64,000 bases of DNA from Sapria himalayana (taxonomy: Eukaryota; Streptophyta; Magnoliopsida; Malpighiales; Rafflesiaceae). The position numbers and the translations under genes were made by a program. The stretch's first letter is position 1. Every line of letters begins with the position of its first letter. The notes below the pieces were generated by a model that did not search any database, was not told the DNA's origin, and saw nothing but the letters and a program-made list of their open reading frames with translations. The DNA lies in contig JAREIK010002259.1 of NCBI GenBank assembly GCA_029783825.1, positions 37,717 through 101,716 on the forward strand. Reading direction: 5' to 3'. Of this stretch, positions 45,741 through 58,799 are shown one piece after another.

Positions 45741-48700
45741 ATCCACATTGTTTATAAAAAAAATAATTAATATTCATCTTTATGTCTTCATTTTCCAACT
45801 AAATTAGTCTCTAGTCAACTTGCTCCCAGATGAAATGATATCGGATGTTAATGTGTTGTTCTTGTATGGAATGAATGATTACTTGCTAGATGGTTGGTAC
45901 TCTGATTGATGCATTTGACCATCAAGTTCTTTTGTTCAAAATCAAGCTTTGCACACAGATTTCATATATAAATAACTTTCTTACTCACATGAGAAAAAAA
46001 TATGTATTCTATTTCTATGGATGAAATAATAATTATAACTTGTCTTATGTTCATCCAAGTCATAAAATCATCATGCAAAATAAAGACATGCTTGCTTGTA
46101 GAACTTTGAATATCAACATTATCACCTAATCAACATCAACAAATTGATTCACATCAAAAATTTTATTATTATTTCCACTAAACTGCAACACATAGTCGAG
46201 AATATCATAAATCTCATATTGAATATAAATCTGCTCAAAACTTTTAAAGTATGTGAAATGTCAAGACTAGTATATATCATAATACTACTTAGCTATAAAC
46301 TTCATATTACTCGTCATAGGAGTTATCTTCGGCTTATAATCTGACATATTGTACTTCTAAAATATATCTGCTACTCGAGATATAATATTTTATTTTCTTG
46401 ATCTCCTCTGATCTTCATGTGAAATATATGGTTTATTGTCTTGATATCAATCATGTCACCTACATGCAAGGTTAGAATAATATAATTACTACCTAATCTC
46501 TTACTATTGACGTAACGGTCAACCTTATATATGTTGAATTACAATTGCAAGATAAATGAGTCAAATTTATGGTATTATCAAGGAGACCATTTCAACTTGT
46601 ACAAAGGCTTTTTTCTATCCTACACACCATGCTTTCCTTGCCTTTCATTTTGAAATTAGTCAACTATTTTATGTAAATTTTTTTCTCCATGTCATCTTGA
46701 AGAAATATTATCTTCATATCCAGATGTTCAACTTTCTTGTCACCTTATTATAGTAGTTGCCACTTCCCGGATAGAGGATATCTTGGTTGTTGGTAAAAAA
46801 ATTTTATAATAGTCAATACTTTTCACTTTAGAGTATCCCTTGACAGCCAGTTATATTTGTACTTGTGAACACCCACTTGTATTTGATTGTCTTCCAATTC
46901 AATAGTAATTTCACAAGATTCTAGGTGTTGCTCTTTTAAAAAAATTATAGTCTCTTTCGTGGCTTTATCTTATTGAATTAATTTTTCAAAGGTTATAGTC
47001 TCCAACACAATAATAGATTCATCTCTCATAGTATGTTATGAATGGTAAGCACTATCAAAATACCTCTTGAGTGGATTTCTAGCCCATATAGTCATTCTCA
47101 ATACATGTATTGTCTCAATTGATTTTTTATCAGGAACTTTAGTGTATGATTGTGATATCTTCTTTAACTTATTTATCTAATTTAATATTTTTCTTTGCAT
47201 TGGGTTGCGCATTATTTTTTGATGTTGCAACTCTAAACTAAATTGTGATCTCAGGTTTTCACATCACAACATTAAACTCTGTCATGATATCTTTCTTTCT
47301 TGACATGATTGGAGATTATTTTTCTCCTCGGACTCGTTCTTTAGGGTCGTGTTTATTTATATAATAATCTTCATGTAATGACTTCTTAGTGGGTTGTTGT
47401 CTTCAGGTTCTAGAGCTTTTTGTCCTTAACATATTTATTGTAGTCTTTATCACATAGATATATGCATCATATTTAAATACTCAAAGATATGCTACATTTG
47501 ACTTCCTCTCATGCATTTCAAATGGTGTGTAATCTTCCTCATCATAAATTTTATCTTCATTGTCAATATTATGTTTAACTTTTTAGTTATTTCATTTTGT
47601 TGTGTTATTATCTTGATCATATTTTGCGTAACAATACCTTACTAAGTACAGAATTGATCAATTATAAAATATTCAATATCATTGTTCGTATGCAGAATTT
47701 TTATTCTTTTGTTGAATTGATTCTCCACAAATATTTCGAATTCCATTAACTTTTCTAATACTTTAGATTTTTTCTAAATGAAGTAATATCATATACCTAG
47801 AGAAATTGTTAATGAACGACATAATATTTTCATATTCCAAGTAATGTTTCTGATGTTTCTCCAAATATCTTGCTGTGAATCAAATTTCGCATTATCATTG
47901 ATCTAGTAGCAGTGGATTTGAACTTCATCTATTTTTGGTTTTCATGTTGATAGTCTTTGCAAAACCTAATGGCTTCTATATAATCTAGTAGTTTTTTCGT
48001 CATTTTATTCAATAATATACATACCAGATTTTTCTTGTTGATATGCCTAAGTCTCTGGTGCCACAACATAGTTTTTTATAGTGATACCATATTTTCATGT
48101 CACAATATTGAACTCGAACACAATATTATCTTTCCATGTGACCTTAGACTCGATCGTGACACTATATCTTTATGTTGAAATGGAGTCTATTTTTCATGAA
48201 TTCCTTCTTCTTAGATATAAATGACTTAATTGTAGTCTTGTTATAATGCTTTCCAGTAATTTATACAAGCTTCCGCATCTTTTTTTACGAGTAATTACTA
48301 TTACTTCTCATATCATTTTATAAGATTTATCATCACGGCAAAATTTTACGACATCATCATTATACTCAAAAATTAGATTTTTACTCAAGTGTAAAATATG
48401 CATGAATCCTAGAATAAATTTGAATATTTCATCATGCATAATTATTTGCACTTTCATATGGCCAATTATCTTAACTATTGAGTTGTTTCTCATAGTCATA
48501 TCTTTTTTATCATAAAACTCATAATGATTAAACTAGCTTTGATAATGAGTCATGTGATGTGATATATATGTCGATGAACCAAATGTCCTCATCAACATGA
48601 GCGACATGTGATGTGATATATATGTGTCGGGTCTCTCCTAGGTCGTGACTTGAATACATGATGTTGCAACTTGAGTTGGCATGCTTTTTGATCTCTTGCA

Positions 48701-49537
48701 CCTCTTATAATACTTAATTTTTTCATACTTATAGTACTTCAATTTCAGATTATCCACACTAATGACTTAGACTTGTTTTTAGACTAATTCATCTTTTGGA
48801 CTTCAGTCTTCCTCCTTACATACAGTATTTTTATAGAGGGTTTTATCATACTCTTCCTGATATTCTTTAATAATAAAATAGTGATTACTATCTTAATAGA
48901 TAATTTTGTTGTATTATTATTAATGGTGAGATAAAATTATTTCATGATTCATGTAACAAATAGGAGAGGGTGATAGTTTTATCATCATCATTGATTTCAC
49001 AGTTAACAGATAATAGTTAGTTGATCAACATTTGAAAATCATGTAGATGTGAGGCAAAATAGTCAACTTTCTCAATGTACAACTTGTAAAGTTTCTTATT
49101 CATAAATAATTTTTTGATCAGTGACTTTTCAGATAAATAATCTCAAGTTTTTTTTATAAATCTTTTATTATTCTTTCATTCGAAATATTTATCAAGACAT
49201 CATCTGCTAAACATAGTTGGAACAAATATTGTGCTTTTTGAACTATCTTGTCCTAATTGATAGTATTTATATATGATGTATCTATTTTTTGATCGCTCAC
49301 TATTTGCTTGGAATTTATAATTATTGACTAGTAATCTTTATTAATAAGTAATTCTTTCATCTTCAGCTCTTATAACTCAAATATTTCTTGTAAGCTTTTT
49401 GACATCACTCCTAGATGTCACCGAATTCTTTATGCTCTAATACAAACATAGATTTTGTCTAGACTTTGCACCAAACCATGATATTAATGCCAAATATTAG
49501 AACTATAGGTAGAAAAGACAATCACTCTAATATCAAG
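45741..49537 (-). mobile_element. Degenerate copia gag-pol, copy 2
   Basis: Minus-strand landmarks run in order from right to left. They are a primer-site remnant near 49523-49537; gag remains; a pre-integrase stretch at 48308-48499 (VKIIGHMKVQIIMHDEI and LSKNLI); integrase remains near 47580-47620 (NTTK for TPQQNG); RT near 46600 (KKPLYK for KKSLYGLK); and RNase H near 45800-46060 (IEIEYI for TEAEYM, NQSTNHLASNHSFHTRT). Stops and indels abound. Confidence 0.68.
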
Positions 49538-50830
49538 TGTTTGATTTGAGATAACCAATGCAATCTTCCACCAATATAAAATGTTAGGATTCATGGTGAC
49601 AATTAGCATTTAAGTTTTTTGAGGAAGGATAATTCAACATAAATAGAACTCTCATAGATGAAGTAATACTTAGTACAATGAGAGATATCATAGAAGAAGC
49701 ATACACAAACTAGAGGAGGAGAAGGAAGAGAAGAGAGAGACAGAGTAGATAGGAAAATTTTATTTTTCACTATTCATTTTTTGTGTCTGAGCATTAGTTG
49801 CATTTCCGTAACAGTGAACTAATTGTCTCTTTTATACTTTTTATTTTTTATTTAAAAGCCTTTAGATAATAAAATAAAAAATTTGTAAATTAACTTTCAA
49901 GTTGTAATAGAACATAACTTATTTTTGACTTTATTCATGTCAAGATACTAAAAAATAAATTGCAACTTGAATTCTTAAGTCATCAATTTCAACAATACAA
50001 ATTATGTTGCGAGATTATTCTAAGTCATAATATATTGTGATATTAAAGAATAATATTATGACTTCATTCATGTCATGATATTAAAAAATATTGTCGCAAT
50101 TTAAATCCTTCAGACTTCCAGTCGCAACAAAAAATCATATTGCAACTTCATTCATACTGAAAGATTATAGAACATAGTCGCAACCATAGTTGTGAAAGGC
50201 GCACTTATGGTGCTCCTAGGCTCAAGGCACAATCACTCCCTAGTTATAACGTCTCGCCTTCCAAGGCATGCGCCTTACTGAAGAGGCGTGCCTTATATAT
50301 TATAGTTTTTTTTTAATGTATGAATTCTCAAAATTTGTAATTATATATTAAAATTTATATAATTTTATTTATTTTTTTTATCAAAATTTATTTAAATATT
50401 AGGAATATTTATTTTTTTATCAATAGATACATATTTAATAAAAATTTATGTGCATCTAAAGTCATATTTTGTTTCACAAAAGCTCATGTCTTGGGTGCAC
50501 CTTGCGCCCCAAGGTTCCAAGAAACTTTTGTGCCTTGGTGCGCCTTGTGCTTTTTTAAACTATGGTCACAACTTGAATTCTTTAATATATTTTATCACAA
50601 CATAATCTTATTATGACTTCATTCTTGTCGTGACTCCACGGGACATCGTCTTGGCTTAAATATCTAAGACTTTCAATCATAACAACACAAAATATTATGA
50701 TTTGTTTATCTCGTGGCTTCACATTCCATAATTATGATAGGCAATTATTGTTTCAACTTTAGAAGAACGAGTCAGATCCTAATAGTTAGTCATCTTCCAA
50801 AATGAGGGAAAGCCTCAATACGTGGCTCAA
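49538..50830 (-). repeat. 5' LTR of the minus-strand copia, copy 2
   Basis: It starts TGTTTGATTTGAGATAACC next to the primer-site remnant and matches the 40403 LTR through TTTTTGAGGA-GGATAATTCAACATAAA and the GAGAGG-rich run near 49700. Repeats of CATGTCATGAT, GTCGCAAC and CTTGAATCCTTCAGACTT words follow. A hAT MITE interrupts it at 50185-50564. The right border is estimated. Confidence 0.65.
50185..50564. mobile_element. hAT MITE (CATAG ends), second copy
   Basis: 380 bp, inverted relative to 24268-24639. Target duplication GTCGCAAC (50177-50184) and GTCACAAC (50565-50572), 7 of 8. Ends CATAGTTGTGAAAGGCGCAC and, reversed, CATAGTTTAAAAAAGCACAAGG. The GCC/GGC subterminal parts and A/T core match the first copy closely over the full length. 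Confidence 0.9.
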
Positions 50831-51969
50831 GTATTCTGATACTTTTAAGAGAAGATAACAAATTAGTATAGGATGAAAAAAATCTATAATAAATCAAAAT
50901 TAATGAGATTGTATGCTTAGTATAATATCATTATTTTTAGATGGCTGCTAGAAGATCAGGAAAAATAAAATAATCTCTAGGATTGTCTAGGTTAATAGGA
51001 GATGTAATATCTTAGTATGTACTCTGAGATGAAGGATGCCTGCTCTTTTATTCTAACGACTATATAAACTCGTTAAATCTAGATTAGTGATCCAGAAATA
51101 ATCAATGAGCAAATGAACTTTATTATGTTGGTGGTCTATGCATGCTCACCTATACAGAACTTAGTATCTTCTGATGTTGTTAGAAAAGATGTGAAATTAG
51201 AAGTTGGGTCTTTTTCATTTTATCTAACTTTTGGAATATTCTACTAGAGCACTTGTGGTTGTGAGAGCTCCAATCCAATCACCAGTACAGCAAATAAACT
51301 TTATTATTTTTTGGAATATTCGAATAGTTAACAAATGCATACATGATGTAATAATATTTTTTATTTTCTTTGACTGCACAAATAAGGTACTAATGAGTAC
51401 TCATAGACTAGAAATCTTTTCTTTCTTATAAGATCTAAAATGGTACCTTACCTATGACAAAATAAAAAATCTAATTTTACAGTTTAAATTATATCTCTCA
51501 AATAGATTAGAAATATTTTTTATGTATAGAAAGAAAAATGAAAATGTTTCGGAGAATGAAAATATATCCTAAAATATAAAATTATATATATATATATATA
51601 TAGAGTTAGGGTTGGCATCCCGTGTGTTAAGTGCTCTCATAATAAATCTCAATATCTCCTTCCCACAAATTGGTGCGTGCATATCATAAACACCAAGCTT
51701 AAAGGAAAAAGACAAATGTGATACTCTAAGTGTTACACTTGGTTATAGTTATAGTTATAGAATAATCAGATGTCTTATTATAAACACCAAGCTCTGGAGC
51801 TCTGACTCCCAAGGCTCCGAGTGTCAGAGCAGATAAGACCTTATCTCATTCACATGATAGGTGATCTAGAAATTCAAACTCGTGACCTCTTAATTTTTAT
51901 TCCAATTGACTTCTAGTTGACTCGCTACAAGTAGTTGTGAATGCCAACTTATTGTTCTTATGGCTGCAG
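50831..51969. other. RopGAP intron end, no gene recognised
   Basis: AT-rich with a (TA)n microsatellite at about 51583-51602. A short repeated phrase ATAAACACCAAGCT occurs at 51681 and 51782. A plus-strand frame at 51231-51431 is unremarkable. It ends in the acceptor CTTATGGCTGCAG of the last RopGAP exon. Confidence 0.5.
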
Positions 51970-52113
51970 GGAATGGATCACGAAACTGAGCCATTGATGC
52001 CATCTTGTGATTTTCCAGATTTAACAGTTCGACTAGATTATTTGAAGGAAAGATGACAGTGGCTCTTCCAACAACTTCAAAACCTTGATTTTGATTGGGC
52101 TCCTTCACAGTAA
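51970..52113 (+). pseudogene. RopGAP pseudogene last exon g
   Basis: Begins in phase 0 after a strong acceptor. The reading FPDLTVRLDYLKER, a TGA at 52054-52056, QWLFQQLQNLDFD matches the family's LVELTTRLDFFKERRSQLMEQLHNLDLN; the TGA replaces an arginine codon by one transition. A TAA at 52111 follows, after which TLWQLPTSS still resembles the family's tail, so the old reading frame ran further. This fixes the 3' end of the pseudogene near 52.15 kb. Confidence 0.75.
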
Positions 52114-53099
52114 ACCTTGTGGCAACTGCCCACGTCCTCTAATATTTATGGTTTGTGTATGAGAGAGTTGGGTTTATGTTGAAGCTTATTGTGAATTGAA
52201 TATTTAGATATTTGATAAGATAATGGATTAATGATAATTTTAGGTATTTAATAAAAAATAATAAAGCATATTGTGCATGCCATACAAATTTCTTATTTTA
52301 TATGAATTAGAACCAGCAATTTTGTGCATTTTGCTTATGAAAAAGTATAATTATGTGCATGTCTCATTTGCAAACATTATTATAAATAATAGTTATTTTA
52401 AACTGGTATTTTCTCAAACTAGAATCCCAACTCAAAGTCTTTGGGGTCCCTGGGGGGTTGGAAACAGGACTCTCTTCATTCTTGTGCTCAGAGGTATAGT
52501 CCTCGAGGAATGAACTCTCTCCCTTGTGGAAGTATTAATTCAGCGTTTGTAACAGTTAGGCTGTGTTATTAATTATTAATTATTATAAATGATAGTTTGG
52601 CATTTATATGAAAATTTTAGCCAAACAAAATGTTAATGAACAATATTCAATATAATGAAATTCAAATTTTTTTGAAGTGAGGGTTACTTTAATATTACAT
52701 AGAAGCGCATGTTTATCATAAACAAAAGTTCTCTTGTAAATACATTGAAGTGCATATTGCTAATAAAAATAAAATTTTCTTGTAAATTCTCTTGTAAAAC
52801 AAAACTTTTTTTTTTATTGTGGTGCATATAGCTAATACATAGAAGTGCATCTTGATGCATGTAGAAGAGTGGTTGCAACATTGATGCTAATACATAAAAC
52901 GCAAGCAAATTTTCTTTATCCAAGTCTATTGCAATTTTTTTTACACTTAGAATTTCTCTATTTTATTAGATTCTTTGTTTTTTTTGGGCCAATAGTTAAA
53001 TAGGAAGTCCTATATAAAATTTATTTTCTATCTTTCATTTGTGCGTACGAGATTATTTATTTTCTAATAATTTTTCTCACCATTATCTTGAATATGTAG
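52114..53099. other. Downstream of the RopGAP pseudogene, no gene
   Basis: AT-rich. At 52690-52880 the phrase ACATAGAAGTGCAT recurs three times (near 52696, 52740 and 52836) within a loose tandem repeat. A run near 52435-52540 is less AT-rich but has no frame I recognise. Confidence 0.45.
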
Positions 53100-55230
53100 G
53101 GGTTTAAACAAATTCAATTTTATTTGCTCTTCGCTCATATAAAGTGTGAATTCAACCTTGATATCAATCAAAGCTTATTTAGTTACTAAGAATGATCATT
53201 CAAAGATCAACAGGGCATACTACTCTTTATTCATATCTAATATGATAAAATCAATAGGAAAAATAAACATGTCCACTTTGACTAGCAAATCTTCGATGAT
53301 TCTCAAAAGTTTGATCAATCTATTTGTTATTTTTTGTAAGAGAAAACTTAAGTTATCTCATTAAGATTTAACCTTTACACTGTGCATAATGGTATCAAAT
53401 TAACATTTGGTCCTAAGTTGCATAGTGCATTCTAGAAAGTGTCCTCGCAAAAATTGCACAAAATAATAAAACTCTTTGGATCTTTCAAATTTCTTAGGAG
53501 TTTACATTGAATGATTATACTACACTTCTTTATAAATTTCACAGTTTTATAGATCTATAATTTCTTCTTGTTACTCATGTAATTCATAAATTTCACATAA
53601 TTAAGCATCTAGGATAACATTTTAGTAAAGGGAATATTGACTTTCAAATTTATAAATATATTGAATAATATCTTAAATTGCTCATTTTTTTACCTTTCTA
53701 AATCATTTTAGAAAAAGATTATTTTGGAGAGTTTATCTTCCATTTGTATAGTCATTCTCTGGCATGTCAACCTTCTATTTGTTGTTTTGATTAATCTATA
53801 TCTTCTCCTCTAAATTCATATCTTTATGTGTGATAATTAGTTGGATAAATTGAGCAATGGGTTTATGTAGTGTCATGACTTTGGGAAAGGTCGTAGAATC
53901 AGATGTCGTTGTGCAGGACAATATAACTTTAGGAAAAATTGCTACCTTGTCAATCAAAGCTTCCTCCTCTACTTTAGTATCTCCTTTTGAGTTCTCTTCT
54001 ATTTTTTGTCATTCTAATTCATTTTCACTTCTAAGTGTTATAGACGTGCACCTCTTTGACTTTGTCTGGATATCATTTGGTAATTCATTTATATTTTTTT
54101 CCATTGATAGTATTACTTATTCAAGTTGATTCTCAATAATCTTCATTATTATGTTTGTGTGTTTAGTCTTATTTATATTTGTTTCATCTGGTTCTTCTAT
54201 AGGTTATTTCTCTTCTTTGTCTTCGCGAGTATTGCATGAATATATATGACTTTTGTACTCCCTTTGAATTATTGTAATTAGAACTTGAAACTCCTTGTAT
54301 TTGATATCTTATTGAGTTGCTCCAAAAATATTTTTGAAATTATCTCATACTCTACTGCATAATCTCGTGACTTTCATATGATATACTTTCTAAATTTTCA
54401 TGTTTAGATGATTGTGTGTGGAGACATTATTATCATTTTAGTGGGACATTGGCTTATTCCACTTGCTACACAAGGTTGAAATTGATCACTTTTGTTATTG
54501 CCAAATGACAATTTTTCTTACATTAAATCTTTTGTCATTTAGGGCTTTTAATTAATTGAAAATTGCATAAATTAAGACTCTATTATTGTCAATTTATTTA
54601 ACTCTAATGCTCTTATTTACTTACTTTCTAATTCTCTTTCATTCTGTATTTGATAGTTCTTCTTCTTAGCTCTTCAAATAGGAAATGGACCTCATCAGGT
54701 GACTTGTTCATGATAGAACTACCCAAGACTGGATCAACTATGTACCTCAACATATAGTTCAAAATATTTTAGAAAGTTTGAGCTTAAAATAATAATTCAA
54801 ATCCATGTTATGAGCATCCCCTTAGTACCTCTTTGAATTGGTCCCAAGCATTATATAATATTTTAACTCTCAATCATTAAGTAAGTATTAGAACTAGCTC
54901 CTAGCTTGTCTATCAAAAAAATACTATTTGGATCTTATGATAATCATCCATAATACTAATAATATTGTACTATTTGCTATGAGGCTAGACTTTAACTCAA
55001 ATTGGTTTGCTTGTATTGGTTACATCCAAATCCTAGAGTAATTATCAATCAATATTGGTCGCTGATAGTCTCCCAAGGTATGGTGAGGAATAAGTTATTG
55101 GACAACTTGTTTTGTACCACCTTTGTTATTTCCTTTGTTGACGTTATTTTCCATGTTCTCTCACTCTCAGCTCTTTATCTTAAAATGATTTTTCTAGGTC
55201 TAGATGTTTTGTTTTAACTTAGTCCTAAAT
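53100..55230 (-). mobile_element. Ty3-gypsy gag and protease remnant
   Basis: On the minus strand LYNAWDQFKEVLRG at about 54818-54858 is the gypsy gag box (LYEAWERFKELLR). Further along, near 53390-53490, LKDPKSFIILCNF and ALCNLGPNVNLIPL correspond to the retropepsin region (LKDPGSFTIPC, ALCDLGASINLMPL), with the catalytic D-L-G changed to N-L-G. RT, integrase and LTRs are not seen. It is bounded on the right by the hAT element. Confidence 0.68.
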
Positions 55231-55249
55231 CTTTTGCTCATGTACGTAT

Positions 55250-57829
55250 TGTCGCTGATAGTCCACCCCGTTGTTTCCCCCTCGCTAATTGAATGGAAAT
55301 ATCATCATCTCCGAAGAAGGTATCCATGTCCGTAATCACAGTCTCACTACTACTACCACCATACATAGTATCATAGTATATGAAAGGTCAATCATCTTCT
55401 CGTGAATGAACCCTTAAGGTGTCTTCCATGTTAATACACGAGGGAATATAAGTCAGAGTGTTATCTGCCCCTTCCAACTTAATTCTAAGGTCCATGCATG
55501 CAGCGAAACAATAAAGAGATGGAACGGTGGACCAGTACTTTAAGTACTTGGTTTCCATCTCTACAATCATATGGCTAAGTGTCGGGTCAGCTTGATGCTT
55601 TCTAAACATGTTACTAATGTTGCATATACATATGAGTGCAATGCAAGTCGTGGGAGTATAAACCGACGAACACATATTCGTTGTGTCATAAAAAATCTTC
55701 AGAAATTTCATAATAAAATTCTTGAAGCTCAATCAATATCGTCAATAATAAGTTCGTCACTCTTACTATTGACGTAGTTGGATATCACGTGTTCGTATCC
55801 AACACATGACTCCAACATCATGTACGTGTAATTCCAATGGTGTCTCACATCTGATTGGAATTTCTTCTTCTCAAGATTCGCAAACAAACAGAGACTACCA
55901 AACTCATGTTATCTACGAGGAGTGCAAATATATTTTTGTGCATTACGTATATTATCCAACGTGGGGAAACACACCTTCATACCCGCGTGTACAGTCAGGA
56001 TAATCACGTGACACATGCATCTGACATGAAAGATCTCTCCTAATGGTATGTCTTTAATATTCTTAACAAACAATTTAATCACTACTCCATTATTAGATGC
56101 GTTATCAAATGTGATACTAAAAATTTTATTTTAAATTTTATATTCTCTAAAGATTTTCATCATACACTCAAAAATGGTCGGACTATCATGAGGATGGAGA
56201 ATCTCAGAGAATCCTAAAATTTTTTATTCATTGTCCAGTTAGAATCTACATAGTGTCTAGTGAGACATGCATAAGATGATTCATCGTGACTTGTCCAGAT
56301 ATCGGACATCACAGACATCACTTCACTATATGTCATAAATTTATTAATTATTATTTGTTTTTCTAACTTATAGAATTTAGTATGTCATTCATAGATGTGG
56401 ACATAGTAATCCTATGATAAGCATGCTGAAAATATGTCTGCCTGATACGCACTACCCTTGGATCTTCCAAAAATCTGATCGGAAGACCCATTAATGTGAT
56501 AAATTTTGTCATATCTTCCCTACCCAACTCGCTGCAGTATATGAAGGGAGTAAACTTTGAGACTGGACTCGATCCAGTCTCAAAAAATGTAGTGCTAAGT
56601 TGGGTTTGCCTAGGATTTAATGCACCATGTTTTTTGGTGCATAATTCGACATGCCTCTTAAGGTGCCCAATCCCAAACGAACTCTTACAAGTTAAATTTC
56701 TCATACAATATTTGCATTGTGTCATTTCTTCTTCCTCACCCCTAACATTTTTTGTTTTATTATATTAAAATGAGTCCAAACTACATAACTTCTCCTAGTT
56801 TTTTGTTTTGTAGATATTTGGGTTAAGACTGGAGAAACCAAAGTTTCAGGAGCTTTAGAGCTCTGTGTAATATTTTTATTTTCTAAATTTAAATATGTTT
56901 CATTAGTATTAGTCATTTTTTTGGATTTTTGTTAAATAGGATGTATAGCCTAGATGATAGATTTTAAATTTTTGGATTTGAGAAAAAGACTAGAGAGAGA
57001 AAGTAAACAAAAAAACTTAAAATATCCGTAAAGTAGAGAGGTAGATCACGTGCACTGTGCACCATGATCTAGTTCAAACTTCCAACCCGAGTTGAGAGTC
57101 TCTAAAAGCCGAACCGAATGATGAAATCCCGAGTCCAAGAGAGAGAGGAGTAAGAGCTTTGAAGAATTTTGAGAGAGCGAGAATAAATATTTATGAAAAA
57201 CATAAATGTTATAGAGAGGTGGGAGGGATATTATAGATTAAAGGAAAAAAAAATTTAAATAAGTAATTTTTATGTTTTTTTTTAATTTTTTATTGAATTT
57301 TAGGGGGTAGAATCATAAGGGCCATCGGATTCTACCCCCTAACCGTTGGAGGTGAAATCCAATGGCTGATATTCAAATTTTAATTATTTTTAACCATTAG
57401 AGGGGGGGGGGAAGCATTTTCCTATCCGAATGGCACTATACTGACGATGGGGTGGGGTGCGAGACATGTCCCGTGCCGGTGGGCCGTGCCATGGGTCACC
57501 GAAACGTGCCGGGGCAAGCACGGCCCGAGGCCAGGTTGGCCTCGGCACGGACTCGGGCACTGGAAATTCCCATGTCGGGCCAGCCCAGGCTTAGCCAAAT
57601 CATGTCGTGCCTTGTGTCGGACAGGGCCGGCCTAGCATGGTTGACACCTCTAGAACAGTACTTTTACTGCCGAGCCAACAGGTTGTGGCATGCCTGGCTT
57701 GAATAAATCATGTCGTGCCAGGCACGACATGGTACAGTAACCGTGCCGTGTCTGGCCCGACACGAAAGCATGGTCGTGCTCACAAAAAACGGGTTGGGCC
57801 GTCCCGGCACATCCCGTTTGACACCTCTA
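55250..57829 (-). mobile_element. hAT element, GC-rich terminus family, minus-strand copy
   Basis: The right terminus reads, on the minus strand, TAGAGGTGTCAAACGGGAT followed by about 380 bp of GGCACGG, GGCCCGG and CGTGCC repeats. Next come an untranslated part homologous to 14380-14470 (CCRTTGGATTTCAYCTCCAA) and a transposase frame. The sequence breaks off near 55250, within the part before the dimerisation domain, so the left end is missing. Inverted partner of 14049-17286, 40 kb away. Confidence 0.75.
55270..56916 (-). pseudogene. hAT transposase pseudogene, C-terminally truncated
   Basis: Starts MTNTNETYLNLENKN at 56916. After a frame change comes a BED finger TQCKYCMRNLT, GIGHLKRHVELC at 56650-56725. 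The central domain follows, and then at 55388-55732 the conserved MSFKNFIMKFLKIFYDTTNM, LSHMIVEMETKYLKYWSTV and AACMDLRIKLEG of plant ZBED/RICESLEEPER-type transposases. The hATC dimerisation domain is absent because the element ends at 55250. Confidence 0.78.
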
Positions 57830-58799
57830 GTCCGAATCTAGATTTGTCTACTCAAAAATTCATCTGGTGACTTCATGGTCACCAAAGAATCTCCACGACA
57901 CATCAAACATTTTTGATGAGATCCATGGAACAATTCTTATATAGCAAGCACTAGTTTTCAGTGCGCCTTCATAAAAAGCAAGAAAAGATAAGATCAAAGA
58001 GAATGAAATGCATGTTGTTTTTTATATTAGTACTTCTTTTTGATCCTAGAAAACATCCAAAAAAAACTCACTACAAAACTACAGAACAAGGAAAAAAATA
58101 CATTAAGTTGATACATAATTTCTAGTGTGATCAGACAACCAAAAATCAGACAATGATAGAGCATGAATTATGATTGAATGATAGATTAATGATTTTTGAA
58201 TAATATTCGACCAAGTCACAATTAAGATTGTGATCCCCAACAATAAAGCAAGGACTAGCCTGCTTCCTATTACTCAAGATGGAAATTGTTGGTCCTATTA
58301 TTTTTTGAATAGAGAAGTATGAGGAAGGCTAGTTTTTAATGGAGATTCAAACAAACAAAAAAGTGAAAACATATTTGATCTGACTAAATGATGAACTTTA
58401 TGTGATCTTACTTTACCACATCTGAAATGCATACAACTTCAATTGGTGAAAACCAATCGTAGTCCATAAAGATTTTGCCTATTATTACGTGTAATTCCTT
58501 TTTTTTGGCAAGCATTTATATCTCATCAAATGAACATTTCTCTAAGCTTATCATGTAGCTTATACATTGTTTGGAAGTTGCTTCCATGATCACTCCTAGG
58601 TACATCATTAATAGTACCTACACTCCTACGTTTATTTTCTTTTTCCACTTTGCACAAGGATTAATCTTATCTTCTATGTCAACCATCAATTTGATTACAT
58701 CGCATTCAATTCAACCTAGGAACTAAAAATTCTAATAAAAAAGATCATCCTTTTACCTGCTTTCATGTGAAAGTTGACCATTTTTTTAAGATAACTCTC
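57830..58799. other. Transition region, no gene recognised
   Basis: Less AT-rich than the elements to its left. It could be the start of the organelle-derived segment or ordinary nuclear sequence; the border is not visible by eye. Confidence 0.35.

Larger units (their letters stand above)
931..52113 (+). pseudogene. REN1-like RopGAP pseudogene (C-terminal part) with TE-filled introns
   Basis: Seven plus-strand exons in order match the C-terminal coiled-coil half of plant REN1-type RhoGAPs (PH + RhoGAP + coiled coil), which switch off ROP GTPases in polar cell growth. The PH and RhoGAP domains would lie left of the window. Signature stretches are LEATKIELRQRIAKE, LTLEQD followed by VSRL, TRLKPKV, LVGPVWWNLKG, and LTVRLDYLKER. 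Splice phases agree across exons: 161 nt plus one base joins 7719-7879 to 8057, and the other boundaries are phase 0. Disabling lesions are TAA at 30658, TGA at 52054, a probable donor GT-to-CT change after 8126, and many replacements at conserved residues. Introns of about 6.3, 22.3 and 21.3 kb are filled with transposons. The family assignment is from remembered family sequence; a translated search would settle it. Confidence 0.78.

Noticed and set aside
57447..57706. Arginine- and glycine-rich open frames
   Set aside because: They arise from the GC-rich subterminal repeats of the hAT element; the same holds for frames at 13990-14333 and 28602-29005.
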